A DNA stretch of 64,000 nt from Clostridium_B lapidicellarium (lineage in GTDB: Bacteria > Bacillota > Clostridia > Clostridiales > Clostridiaceae), in contig NZ_JBGFFE010000010.1 of assembly GCF_041224415.1 (NCBI RefSeq), positions 1-64,000 of the forward strand, in the 5' to 3' direction. The stretch's first letter is position 1. Every line of letters begins with the position of its first letter. Positions 24,812 to 32,999 of this stretch are shown here, in pieces. Made by a program: the position numbers and the translations under genes. Under the pieces are notes generated by a model that saw nothing but the letters and a program-made list of their open reading frames with translations, was not told where the DNA came from and did not search any database.

Positions 24812-25044
24812 TTAGCTCTTTGGCACCATAATCCTAAACTTAAATTTATCATCCAACTTATCAATCAATTTATCTCCATTTGTATCTGACATAATCACTA
24901 AACCACTGCTGTTTTTGAGTATCATCTGCAGATATTCCTAATTACACTTTCTCCATATTCACCCACATAATATTCTGTATCTTTCAATGATATTACAGGT
25001 TTATCAAATATAGAATCTGGACATTTTATTTTTAGTCCCAGCAT
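24812..25044 (-). pseudogene. Frameshifted small gene (two overlapping fragments)
   Basis: A 40-codon frame (25044-24922, opening MLGLKIKCPDSIFDKPVISL) ends in TGA and overlaps by four bases a second frame (24925-24812, containing GLVIMSDTNGDKLIDKLDD). Joined by a single shift they would make a protein of about 76 residues. The first ATG has no clear ribosome binding site. This looks like a broken gene in the gene-poor patch; two overlapping real genes are less likely. Confidence 0.35.
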
Positions 25045-25133
25045 CTCAGATCATTAATAACGATAATTAAAAATGTGTTAAATGCAAAAACAGCAATGTC
25101 TTGAAACCCTTCAAAACATTGCTATTATCTATT

Positions 25134-25208
25134 TGGTAGTCCCTAGGAGAATCGAACTCCTGATTTCACCGTGAGAGGGTGACGTCTTAACCGCTTGACC
25201 AAGGGACC
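25134..25208 (-). tRNA. tRNA-Glu (anticodon CTC)
   Basis: A 75-nt cloverleaf on the minus strand, from GGTCCCTTGGTCAAGCGG to the encoded CCA. The D-loop, the anticodon loop reading CT-CTC-AC, the T-loop GTTCGATTC and the acceptor stem GGTCCCT / AGGGACT (with a G-U at the first pair) all fit tRNA-Glu. A hairpin (CAGCAATG...CATTGCTATT) directly downstream serves as a terminator. A decayed copy of its 3' half lies about 3.1 kb away at 21938. Confidence 0.92.
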
Positions 25209-25288
25209 TCATACTAATTTTTGCAATCAACAGATATAATTATATATTTTTTTATCAATTTAGTCAATGCTTTTTTTACTATAAACTG

Positions 25289-25307
25289 CTTGCAAATAAT
25301 TTGCAAG
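25289..25307. promoter_or_regulatory. Zur/Fur-family-like operator overlapping the transporter promoter
   Basis: CTTGCAAATAATTTGCAAG is a perfect 9-1-9 palindrome, the geometry of Fur-family boxes. It contains the -35 element TTGCAA (25290-25295), followed after 18 nt by TATAAT (25314-25319). A repressor bound here would block the promoter of the metal ABC transporter. Zur is the natural candidate from the downstream genes, but the half-site differs from the B. subtilis Zur consensus. Confidence 0.6.
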
Positions 25308-25417
25308 TAGTTATATAATAATGTGGTAATGCATTTTATAGAAAAGACATATTTCCACAATTTCGGTTTTATCCACCGATTGTGCACAGCAACGAACAAA
25401 TGGGAAGAGGTATAAAT

Positions 25418-26077
25418 ATGATGATTCACATAAAAGATTTGACTTTCTCATACACGGGAAGTCCGCCTTATATTTTAAATAAAATAAATTTGGACATTAA
25501 AAAAGGGGCCTATGTTTCAATTATAGGAGAAAACGGCAGTGCAAAAACCACTCTAATAAAATTAATCTTAGGGCTGCTGCATCCTCTAAAAGGCACTATA
25601 CAGGTACAGACCAGGAAAATCGGATATGTCCCTCAGATAATGGAAACCTTCAACTCTCAATTTCCCATTACTGTTTCCGAATTAATCAAGTGCCATATGA
25701 AAATTTTAAAGATAAAAGATAAAGCATCTTTGGAAAGATGCTTAAATATTATCGGAATGAATGATTTTAAAAATAGTTTAATAGGAAATTTATCTGGAGG
25801 ACAGCGTCAAAAAATATTCATAGCCAGAGCACTGATAGGCCATCCTGAGCTGCTAATACTTGATGAACCCTCTACCGGAGTTGATATTCCGAGTCAGAGA
25901 GAAATATATAAAATAATAAGCAATTTAAACAAAAGTTTATCCATAACAATACTATCTGTAGAGCACAACCTGGAAGCTGCCCTTGAAAATTCCAGTCAAA
26001 TATGCACCATAAGTAATGGAAATGCATGCCTTTACAGTATTGAAGAATACAAAAAATCAATAGGTCATAAAAATTAA
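25418..26077 (+). CDS. znuC: Metal (zinc/manganese-type) ABC transporter ATP-binding protein
   Basis: A 219-residue ABC ATPase of the ZnuC/AdcC/MntB group. Walker A is GENGSAKTT (Ala for Gly before Lys, an acceptable variant), the signature LSGGQRQKIFIARAL, Walker B LLILDEPSTGVD, and the switch His in LSVEHNLE. The start at 25418 follows AGAGG; an upstream frame extension lacks a ribosome binding site. The permease gene follows after 23 nt. No solute-binding lipoprotein gene is adjacent. Zinc is favoured by the family and the operator, but manganese cannot be excluded. Confidence 0.88.
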   Translation: MMIHIKDLTFSYTGSPPYILNKINLDIKKGAYVSIIGENGSAKTTLIKLILGLLHPLKGTIQVQTRKIGYVPQIMETFNSQFPITVSELIKCHMKILKIKDKASLERCLNIIGMNDFKNSLIGNLSGGQRQKIFIARALIGHPELLILDEPSTGVDIPSQREIYKIISNLNKSLSITILSVEHNLEAALENSSQICTISNGNACLYSIEEYKKSIGHKN

Positions 26078-26100
26078 AAGCTTTTTACTGGAGGGAAACT

Positions 26101-26895
26101 ATGTTACAATACGGTTTTATGCAAAATGCAATTATTGCAGGTATATTCATATCCATATTATGTCCTGCTGTAGGTACGTTTCTGGTTTTAAAGAGATATT
26201 CCATGATGGGAGACACCCTGTCACATTCATCTCTGGCCGGTGTGGCGATAGGGTTGGTATTCGGGTATAATCCCATATTGACTTCTTTTATATTCACCTC
26301 CGCTGCAGGATTAGTAATAGAATTTCTAAGAAATTATTATAAAAAATATGCTGAATTAATTCTGGTAATAGTCCTTACTTTTTCTGTCGGGATTGCAATT
26401 GTACTCATAAGCACAGGAAAGGCAAATGCAAATGTTAACTCCTTTTTATTTGGAAGTATACTTACAGTATCCAAAGGTGAACTCCGTGCAGTATTTCTGA
26501 TGAGTATAATCTCAGTTTTAACTTTACTCCTATTGTATAACCAGCTTCTTTACATAACATTTGACGAAGAAGGTGCCAAAATATGTGGAATAAAAGTAAA
26601 ACTCATAAATTACCTTTTTGCCCTTTTGGTAGGTGCTACCATTTCAATATCCATCAGAATATTAGGCATTCTCGTGATCTCATCTATGATTGCCATGCCT
26701 GTGGCCGCATCGCTTCAGCTCCACAAAGGTTTTAAACTGACATTTATATTTTCCATTATATTTGGATTCATAGATATAATGGCAGGATTAGTTTTATCCT
26801 ATTATATAAATAGCGCCCCTGGGGGAACCATAGCTCTTGTCTCAGTGCTTACACTTGTAATCACATTGGCTTACAGAAAATTATTTAGAAAATAA
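26101..26895 (+). CDS. znuB: Metal (zinc/manganese-type) ABC transporter permease
   Basis: A 264-residue membrane protein of the ABC-3 permease family, with eight or nine hydrophobic segments. Typical features are CPAVGTFLVLKRYSMMGDTLSHSSLAGVA near the start, and DEEGAKICGIKV with SSMIAMPVAASL later. It is partner to the ATPase just upstream and would form the channel for zinc or manganese import. GGAGGGAAACT lies directly before the ATG. Confidence 0.9.
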   Translation: MLQYGFMQNAIIAGIFISILCPAVGTFLVLKRYSMMGDTLSHSSLAGVAIGLVFGYNPILTSFIFTSAAGLVIEFLRNYYKKYAELILVIVLTFSVGIAIVLISTGKANANVNSFLFGSILTVSKGELRAVFLMSIISVLTLLLLYNQLLYITFDEEGAKICGIKVKLINYLFALLVGATISISIRILGILVISSMIAMPVAASLQLHKGFKLTFIFSIIFGFIDIMAGLVLSYYINSAPGGTIALVSVLTLVITLAYRKLFRK

Positions 26896-26930
26896 TCTCT
26901 TATAAGTATACTTTATCCTTTACATATGTT

Positions 26931-27227
26931 TTAAGGATTTTTTATACCTGTGATATAGCTTTCTATATTTTTATACATACTTGACCAGGACCGTCTACAA
27001 AACATAATTGTCACATCACTTCTCTTGGACTGATTCTTTATTATTCCAGATATGTTGTGGCCTATATAATCCGTCAGCACCAGAACCAAATCTGTATTCT
27101 CGGGTATCTTTATTTTTCTATCACCTTTTTTCCTTCCACTGACATGGCCTATCTTGTTGAATCCATTTTCTTTTAATTTACTCTTTATATTTCCTAACCT
27201 GTCTCCCCCGATAACCAAAATACTCAT
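26931..27227 (-). CDS. DUF2325 domain protein
   Basis: A 98-residue protein with the DUF2325 pattern: MSILVIGGDRLGNIKSKL at the start (a Rossmann-like first strand and loop), HVSGRKKGDRK in the middle, LVLVLTDYIGHNISGIIKNQ, and MFCRRSWSSMYKNIE. The family function is unknown; members are often near iron or nickel genes. A Fur-like box lies just upstream, so iron regulation is likely. It stands alone, convergent with the metal transporter. Confidence 0.85.
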   Translation of the reverse strand: MSILVIGGDRLGNIKSKLKENGFNKIGHVSGRKKGDRKIKIPENTDLVLVLTDYIGHNISGIIKNQSKRSDVTIMFCRRSWSSMYKNIESYITGIKNP

Positions 27228-27251
27228 AAATAATCCTCCCTTTAAATTAAA

Positions 27252-27266
27252 TGATATCGATTCTCA
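27252..27266. promoter_or_regulatory. Candidate Fur box upstream of DUF2325
   Basis: TGATATCGATTCTCA (reading TGAGAATCGATATCA on the minus strand) matches the 7-1-7 Fur consensus TGATAATNATTATCA at 12 of 14 specified positions or nearly so. It lies 25 nt upstream of the DUF2325 start. Confidence 0.5.
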
Positions 27267-27310
27267 TTTTCAATTTTAACTTAACTTTCCTTTTTTGTAA
27301 ACACCAAAAT

Positions 27311-27343
27311 TAAAAACCTGATGAATTTTAAAATCCATCAGGC
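27311..27343 (-). terminator. Terminator of the cobalamin operon
   Basis: CCTGATG-ATTTT and AAAAT-CATCAGG form a long stem with one mismatch, followed on the minus strand by TTTTTAATTTT. It lies 22 nt past the stop of cobO, the last gene of the operon. Confidence 0.85.
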
Positions 27344-27364
27344 TAAAATTTAACAGTATACAGA

Positions 27365-27880
27365 TTAATTTTCTATTCCCTTTCTAGCTTTTACACCTTC
27401 AGTATAATAGTGCTTTATCTCTTTCATTTCAGTAACCAGATCCGCCCTCTCTATTATTTTGGGATCCGCATACCTTCCTGTCAGTATAACTTCTGTTTTT
27501 TCAGGCTTCATATCCAAAAGTCCCAATACTTCGTCTGCGGTGAAGAGCTTGTAATATACAGCTATATTTATTTCGTCCAATACCACTATATCATACGCCT
27601 CAGAACTGAGCACTTTCTTAACTTCTTCCAGACCTTCCTTGGCCACTTTGATATCCTTTTGGCTTGGTGTGTCAAATATAAAGACATCCCGTCCAAACTG
27701 CTCCAATGTAAAATTAGGCAAATACTTTCCAGCTTTTAATTCACTGTAATCCATCCCCTTCACAAACTGTCCAAAAAACACCTTCTTGCCCGCACATACC
27801 GCTCTGAGCGATAATCCCAATGCTGCTGTAGTTTTTCCCTTTCCATTTCCAGTATAAACCTGAATATATCCTTTATCCAT
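27365..27880 (-). CDS. cobO: Cob(I)yrinic acid a,c-diamide adenosyltransferase
   Basis: Transfers adenosyl from ATP to the cobalt of cobinamide or cobyrinate intermediates. The 171-residue CobA/BtuR-type protein opens GYIQVYTGNGKGKTTAALG with its P-loop, then VFFGQFVKGMDYSEL, and DIVVLDEINIAVYYKL. The start is taken at ATG 27880 to match the family N-terminus; ATG 27889 is in frame but too close to GGGGAG. It overlaps pduX by eight bases and is the last gene of the operon. Confidence 0.93.
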   Translation of the reverse strand: MDKGYIQVYTGNGKGKTTAALGLSLRAVCAGKKVFFGQFVKGMDYSELKAGKYLPNFTLEQFGRDVFIFDTPSQKDIKVAKEGLEEVKKVLSSEAYDIVVLDEINIAVYYKLFTADEVLGLLDMKPEKTEVILTGRYADPKIIERADLVTEMKEIKHYYTEGVKARKGIEN

Positions 27881-28757
27881 TATAAACATCAGCTCCCCTT
27901 TCACAAGCATTTTTTATAAAATCAAAATTTTCCAATGCCTTCACCTTATATATTTTAATATTTTTCAGTTTGAGATTTTTTGAAAACTTCTCTCCAAAAT
28001 CAATTTTTTCCTCATCGCCATATATTATACCCAGTGCATTCCCGCTGTGGGCTCCAATTACTCCAAGCCCTGAAGTTCTACTTTTTATATCCATTATCCT
28101 GTCTAGGAAATCATAATACAGCCTTTTTTGATTTCTCACTATGCTTTCGGTAGATACACAGGCCAATTTTCCCAAATTTTTTTCCAATACCGCTTCTTTA
28201 AGTATAGGTACCAGATCATCCACATCACTTAAATCTGGTAATTTCTTATTGTTGAATTCTACAGTATCAATGGTTCTCTGACCTTCAAAAGCAAGTATAT
28301 TATAGGGCAAATAATCCCCCAGAATATATTTGTATTTTCCATGCTTGTAATCAAACAAAGTCATTTTCCTAAATATTATGCTGTCTGTAGGTTCCACCTT
28401 TACACAATTTCTTATAAGTTCCCGTTCACTGAATTTTCTGTGAAACATCTCTATAAGGGAATAATACACTGCGCACAAATCTGCAGTACTGCTGGCAAGT
28501 CCCTTTCCCCTGGGAATCTGAGAACTTATCTCCATATTTATATTTTTATAATATCTTTCATATCCCCAGCATTTCAAGATGTTTAATAGAAAATTCGAAG
28601 ACTTTTTCAAATTGATCTTTTTTACAGGATTATCACATTCCGTAAGCTTGACTTTAGTATAAATATTCACAGGACAGGACAATAAAATATCCCTGCCCTT
28701 TACCTTTCCCTGAAGTATTTCACCAAAACTTCCAGGATAAATTGCCTTAACCTCCAT
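27873..28757 (-). CDS. pduX: L-threonine kinase (GHMP kinase family)
   Basis: Makes L-threonine O-3-phosphate, which CobD decarboxylates to aminopropanol phosphate for cobalamin. The 294-residue protein has the GHMP layout: YPGSFGEILQGKVKGRDIL near the start, the ATP loop PRGKGLASSTADL near 90, and the C-terminal GVIGAHSGNALGIIYG. Placement between cbiJ and cobO in the operon, with cobD further up, supports the assignment. The start ATG 28757 follows AAGGGTG; a GTG nine bases upstream is in frame. Confidence 0.88.
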   Translation of the reverse strand: MEVKAIYPGSFGEILQGKVKGRDILLSCPVNIYTKVKLTECDNPVKKINLKKSSNFLLNILKCWGYERYYKNINMEISSQIPRGKGLASSTADLCAVYYSLIEMFHRKFSERELIRNCVKVEPTDSIIFRKMTLFDYKHGKYKYILGDYLPYNILAFEGQRTIDTVEFNNKKLPDLSDVDDLVPILKEAVLEKNLGKLACVSTESIVRNQKRLYYDFLDRIMDIKSRTSGLGVIGAHSGNALGIIYGDEEKIDFGEKFSKNLKLKNIKIYKVKALENFDFIKNACERGADVYNG

Positions 28758-28788
28758 AAGATACACCCTTCATATCCGAACTTTGATA

Positions 28789-29565
28789 TTAATTTTTCAT
28801 CGTACACGATTTTATATATTCCACCAGATCACCTACATTGTGAAAAACACGATGGTGATAATTTATTTTTTTTCTTTCCATTACAAAAGCATATATTCCG
28901 CAATCCAAACAAGCTCTTATTTTTTCAAACGTGCCGCCTTCTCTTCCGCTGTCTTTGAGAAGCATGGCTCGAGCTCTGTATTCCCTTATAAAGGCACAAT
29001 TCAATTCATATCCAACAGGCCCTTTAAGTGCAATTATATCATCTACGGGTATATGTCTGTCATGAAACTCACTTAAAACTTTTACGGTGGGCAGCACCCT
29101 GTATATTATCCTGTTTTTCAAGCCCAACGACAATATTTCGTCCAAATTTCTGCTGCCTGTAGTATTTAATATAGTGCCATCTATATTCTCAAGTTTCAAT
29201 TTAAGTTCCCCATAGTCTTTCACTTTCACAACTTTAATTTCATTTTTAAATTCTTCTACACAAGATGGTCTCTCATATCTTATATAATCTATATTCAGCC
29301 TATTACAGGCTTCAATTGCATTTTTGCTGATTTCCACCGCATAAGGGTGCGATGCATCCACCAATAATGTTATATTTTTTTCTTTCAACTTTTCCATAAG
29401 GTTCTCAAAATCAAGAGGTTTGCTGTTTATACAGTTATATTTATAATTTTTTAAAAGAAAAGCTCCATATTCCGTTGCGGTAGATACAAATATATCCTCT
29501 GTAAATTCATTTAAAAGTGAAAGTATTTTTTTCCCTTCGTTAGTTCCAAGAATTAATCCTATCAT
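28789..29565 (-). CDS. cbiJ: Precorrin-6A reductase (cobalt-precorrin-6A reductase)
   Basis: NADPH-dependent reduction of the macrocycle. The 258-residue protein has the CobK/CbiJ landmarks: IGLILGTNEGKKIL, LLVDASHPYAVEISKNA, YIRYERPS and, near the end, LLKDSGREGGTFEKI. It follows cbiK by 32 nt and precedes pduX. AGGAGAATTTTAAT lies upstream of the ATG. Confidence 0.93.
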   Translation of the reverse strand: MIGLILGTNEGKKILSLLNEFTEDIFVSTATEYGAFLLKNYKYNCINSKPLDFENLMEKLKEKNITLLVDASHPYAVEISKNAIEACNRLNIDYIRYERPSCVEEFKNEIKVVKVKDYGELKLKLENIDGTILNTTGSRNLDEILSLGLKNRIIYRVLPTVKVLSEFHDRHIPVDDIIALKGPVGYELNCAFIREYRARAMLLKDSGREGGTFEKIRACLDCGIYAFVMERKKINYHHRVFHNVGDLVEYIKSCTMKN

Positions 29566-29597
29566 ATTAAAATTCTCCTCAATAAACAGCCTGGATT

Positions 29598-30410
29598 CTA
29601 ATTTTTCTTACCCATAAGAGGGTTCCCATCTATACAGTCCTCAATATGCTTTAAATATATTTCCTGATAAGCTTTGTTTTCACCTAGTCCATGTATATAT
29701 GTAGTAACTTGAAATCCCTCTTCTTTAAGTATCTTTTCCCAGGAATTATTTCCATTTCCAGCCATATCGTTCAACGCATGATTCCCTGCCACCAACATAA
29801 ACGGCATAAGAATTACCCTATCTATTTTATTTTCTTTCAACCTTGGTATTATATTTTCAATTACAGGATACCCCTCTACTGTACCTATAAATACGTTTTT
29901 CATTCCCATATCTTCCAATACATACTGGAACATGGCATAAGAAGCATTGCCCGGATGAGATGAACCATGACCCATAAGTACCACAGCCTCATCTCTGTCA
30001 AGCAGTGGAATTTGATTTTTAAGGGCTTTAGCTGCTGCTATATAATCATCTTTTCTATACAATACAGGTCTCCCTACTACTAATCTGTCAAAAAAATCTG
30101 CATACTTTTTCACGTCAAGTACTATTTTGTCATATTCCTCTCCCGGCATTATATGAAGCGGCTGCACATATACTTCTAAAAGTCCCTCATTCTTCATCCT
30201 AATCAATGCTTCCGGTACTGTATCTACATGAATTCCCTCTTCTCTCTTCAATTTTTTAATTATCATTCCTGAAGTAAAAGCCCTCCTCACTTCATAATCT
30301 TTAAATCTATTGCTGATTTTCTGCTCTGTACTCTCAATACAGCTTTTAAATGCCCTCAATACACTGGTCCCAAAACTGACCACCAAAATGCCTGACTTTA
30401 AAACGCTCAA
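29598..30410 (-). CDS. cbiK: Anaerobic sirohydrochlorin cobaltochelatase
   Basis: Inserts cobalt into sirohydrochlorin, the entry step of the anaerobic pathway. The 270-residue protein has SGILVVSFGTSVLRAFKSC at the start, a first His in QPLHIMPGEEY, and VLMGHGSSHPGNASYAMF with the second metal-binding His, then VFIGTVEGYP. This is CbiK rather than the shorter CbiX. The start TTG 30410 has AAAGGGGTG at good distance; an upstream extension runs through an inverted-repeat element and is not credible. Confidence 0.93.
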   Translation of the reverse strand: MSVLKSGILVVSFGTSVLRAFKSCIESTEQKISNRFKDYEVRRAFTSGMIIKKLKREEGIHVDTVPEALIRMKNEGLLEVYVQPLHIMPGEEYDKIVLDVKKYADFFDRLVVGRPVLYRKDDYIAAAKALKNQIPLLDRDEAVVLMGHGSSHPGNASYAMFQYVLEDMGMKNVFIGTVEGYPVIENIIPRLKENKIDRVILMPFMLVAGNHALNDMAGNGNNSWEKILKEEGFQVTTYIHGLGENKAYQEIYLKHIEDCIDGNPLMGKKN

Positions 30411-30426
30411 TTCACACACCCCTTTT

Positions 30427-30494
30427 AGCAATTGGCAATTTACAATGGACAATGCACAGTTGTCAATCGTCAACTGTAAATTGTAAATTGTCGA
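30427..30494. repeat. Inverted-repeat element inside the cobalamin operon (REP or MITE-like)
   Basis: Between cbiH and cbiK lies a stretch built from variants of CAATTTACAATT and its complement: CAATTTAC pairs with GTAAATTG at the outside and ACAGTTG with CAACTGT inside. It would fold into one long RNA hairpin in the operon transcript. Comparable CAATTG-rich repeats are scattered in many clostridial genomes (from memory). All other gaps in the operon are shorter. Confidence 0.65.
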
Positions 30495-30500
30495 TATCGC

Positions 30501-31253
30501 TTAACAATCCTTTAATTCATAACCCCTTGGAGTAATAAAAATGCCATCCTTCAAATAGCTGTTGCTGTTTCCCACTATTACTATGGACATCATATCCACT
30601 GCATCATCCTCAAAGGAATCGATGGTACAGATTTTAAAATTCTGTCCCTCACGGAGTGCATTTTTGACTACAGCCACCGGTGTAGAGCCCTTCCTATATT
30701 TTCTGACAATATCCATACACTCTTTCAAATAGCGGGGTCTTCCATGACTTTTAGGGTTATAAAAAGATATTACAAAATCCCCCGAAGCTGCAAGTTCAAC
30801 TCTTTTTTTTATGAGTTCATAGGGTGTCATAATATCACTCAAACTTATATTGCAATTATCGTGCATAAGAGGTGCTCCTACCACAGAACCTGCAGCAGAA
30901 GAAGCTGTTATACCGGGAACAATTTCAACCTGCTCGTCTTCTCTCAATTCCAAAATAAGGCCTGCCATTCCATATATTCCGGAGTCTCCTGTACTGACTA
31001 TGGAAACTATGTTGTCCCTGGAAAGTTTAAGTGCCCGTTTACACCTTTCCATTTCACCTCCCATACCTGTAGAAAAAACTTTCTTGTCTTTAACCAAATT
31101 CCTGATTATATCTATATACTTGCTGTACCCTATAATTATTTGACTGCTTTTTATTACATTTACAGCTCTTACGGTCATATTTTCAATGCTTCCCGGGCCA
31201 ATTCCAACTACATAAAGCTTACCCACTTCTCTAACACATCCTTCTCTTGTCAT
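30501..31253 (-). CDS. cbiH: Precorrin-3B C17-methyltransferase
   Basis: Methylates C17 and helps contract the ring. The 250-residue protein is a class III tetrapyrrole methyltransferase: KLYVVGIGPGSIENMTV, then VSTGDSGIYGMAG, VPGITASSAAGSVVGAPL and FVISFYNPKSHGR, the last typical of CobJ/CbiH. It overlaps cbiG by 23 bases if ATG 31253 is used; GTG 31226, just after the cbiG stop, would fit the family start better and is an equal choice. An inverted-repeat element follows before cbiK. Confidence 0.93.
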   Translation of the reverse strand: MTREGCVREVGKLYVVGIGPGSIENMTVRAVNVIKSSQIIIGYSKYIDIIRNLVKDKKVFSTGMGGEMERCKRALKLSRDNIVSIVSTGDSGIYGMAGLILELREDEQVEIVPGITASSAAGSVVGAPLMHDNCNISLSDIMTPYELIKKRVELAASGDFVISFYNPKSHGRPRYLKECMDIVRKYRKGSTPVAVVKNALREGQNFKICTIDSFEDDAVDMMSIVIVGNSNSYLKDGIFITPRGYELKDC

Positions 31254-32229
31254 CTTTAAATTTTCCAATACACAAAGTCATCCCGTCCGATTTTATTTTA
31301 CCTGTAATAAGTACCGCCCCCGTAAGCTCTACACAAGGCTGACAAACAGCTCTCACACCCACGGATTTCTCTACAAAATCACTGCCCTCATAATTGTGTT
31401 GTACGCCTTCTATTTCTTTCATGGAAAATATTTTTACATTACATTCGAGATATTTCGCAAGTTCAATTATAGCTCTTTCCTTTGATTTAATTTCTGCAGT
31501 GGCTATACATTTTACAGATCTTCTGTCTATATTATAATTTTTTAACAGCTTCGCAATTTTATCTACCATATCCGAAGGGCTGAAGTTTTTTCTGCAGCCA
31601 ATTCCAAGTACAATATCCCTTCTTATAAGTTTCAAAGCCCTTATTCCATTTATATCCAATTTATTCCTACAGGTTACATATACCACTCCCCCGACATTTT
31701 TTGAGGAAGAACTGTACCCGGCCGGAATATCCATTAAATTATCCTCATCTATAAATCCTACTTTTTTACCCTCCACTAAAAGTGATGCTATATATTTCGC
31801 ATCTTTTAAACTGTCTATAACAAGACCATTGTTTTTGGCCAAAACATCCGGTGCTTCTATACCCATATTGTCTGTAGCCGTGGTTATCACCGGTGTTGCT
31901 TTTAAAATTCCCGCCAATTTCACCGCAAGTTCATTTGCCCCCCCAAGGTGACCGCTCAAAAGGCTTATGACAAATCTACCTGAACTGTCTATTACAACCA
32001 CCGCCGGATCTACATCCTTGGATTTTATAAAAGGAGCTATTGCCCTTACGGCTATACCTGTGGAAGCTACAAACACAACTCCACTGTATTTTGACACAAT
32101 CATTTCAGTTATACTCTTTAAATTGAAATTACAATTGTTTTTGGAATAAAGATCTAAAGATACAGATTCTGCCAGCTTTTCCGCTATTTTATCACCGGCA
32201 TTTGTAACACTAATCACTCCTATTTTCAT
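31231..32229 (-). CDS. cbiG: Cobalt-precorrin 5A hydrolase
   Basis: Opens the delta-lactone and releases acetaldehyde during anaerobic ring contraction. The 332-residue protein begins MKIGVISVTNAGDKIAEKLA, has the middle-domain pattern SLLSGHLGGANELA and TATDNMGIEAPDVLA, and a C-terminal domain with GIGCRKNFSPSDMVD and AEIKSKERAIIELA. The start at 32229 follows AGAAAGGC and overlaps cbiF by 20 bases, pointing to translational coupling. Confidence 0.93.
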   Translation of the reverse strand: MKIGVISVTNAGDKIAEKLAESVSLDLYSKNNCNFNLKSITEMIVSKYSGVVFVASTGIAVRAIAPFIKSKDVDPAVVVIDSSGRFVISLLSGHLGGANELAVKLAGILKATPVITTATDNMGIEAPDVLAKNNGLVIDSLKDAKYIASLLVEGKKVGFIDEDNLMDIPAGYSSSSKNVGGVVYVTCRNKLDINGIRALKLIRRDIVLGIGCRKNFSPSDMVDKIAKLLKNYNIDRRSVKCIATAEIKSKERAIIELAKYLECNVKIFSMKEIEGVQHNYEGSDFVEKSVGVRAVCQPCVELTGAVLITGKIKSDGMTLCIGKFKDDKRRMC

Positions 32230-32986
32230 TTTTTGCCTTTCTGTACATGTGTGTAAAATTTTCATTATATAAAAAGCTCTTTTCATATTTGCAGTTAATA
32301 AAATCTCCAACCAATATCTGTGCCGTTTTCGTTATATTTTTACTTTTCACTTTTTCTGCGATGTCATCCAGGGTGCCCACTACGCATTTTTGGTCTTTCC
32401 AGGTAGCTCTTTGAACAACTGCTGCAGGCACATTCCTGCCATAACCCCTTTTCAATTTTTCAACTACTTTATCTATCATACTTACGGACAGGAACAATGC
32501 CATGGAACATCCTATGGATGCAAGTTTTTCCAGGCTTTCATTTTCAGGCACCGGTGTTCTGCCTCCTATTCTTGTAAGTATTACGCTCTGACTTACATCA
32601 GGTAAAGTAAACTCACTCTTTATAGCAGCCGCCGCTGCCGTAAAAGAGCTGACTCCCGGTATCACCTCATAGGCTACATCAAGTTTATCCAGCTCATCCA
32701 TCTGTTCCTTTATAGCCCCATATATGGTAGGATCCCCTGTATGCAGTCTGACTACTCTCTTGCCCTGCTTGTAATATTCATACATGGTTTCAACAACCTC
32801 TTTTAATGTCATAGAAGCCGAATTATAGATTTTTACACCTTCCCTGCAGTAGTTCATGTGCTCTCTGCTCACAAGAGAACCTGCATATATTACCACATCT
32901 GCACTGGACAATATCTTCCTCCCTTTTACAGTTATAAGATCCACATCTCCCGGACCTGCACCTATAAAATATACTTTACTATCCAT
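32210..32986 (-). CDS. cbiF: Precorrin-4 C11-methyltransferase
   Basis: Methylates C11 using S-adenosylmethionine. The 258-residue enzyme has the family fold motifs KVYFIGAGPGDVDLITVKG, VVIYAGSLVSREH (typical of CobM/CbiF), RLHTGDPTIYGAIKEQMDEL and VIPGVSSFTAAAA. The start at 32986 is chosen because GGAGGG lies 6 nt upstream; the preceding ATG directly abuts it. It follows cbiL by 13 nt. Confidence 0.95.
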   Translation of the reverse strand: MDSKVYFIGAGPGDVDLITVKGRKILSSADVVIYAGSLVSREHMNYCREGVKIYNSASMTLKEVVETMYEYYKQGKRVVRLHTGDPTIYGAIKEQMDELDKLDVAYEVIPGVSSFTAAAAAIKSEFTLPDVSQSVILTRIGGRTPVPENESLEKLASIGCSMALFLSVSMIDKVVEKLKRGYGRNVPAAVVQRATWKDQKCVVGTLDDIAEKVKSKNITKTAQILVGDFINCKYEKSFLYNENFTHMYRKAKNENRSD

Positions 32987-32999
32987 ATTCATCCCTCCG

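Noticed and set aside
29598..30473. 21-residue N-terminal extension of cbiK
   Set aside because: The extra codons come from the inverted-repeat element; the TTG at 30410 has a proper ribosome binding site and fits the family N-terminus.
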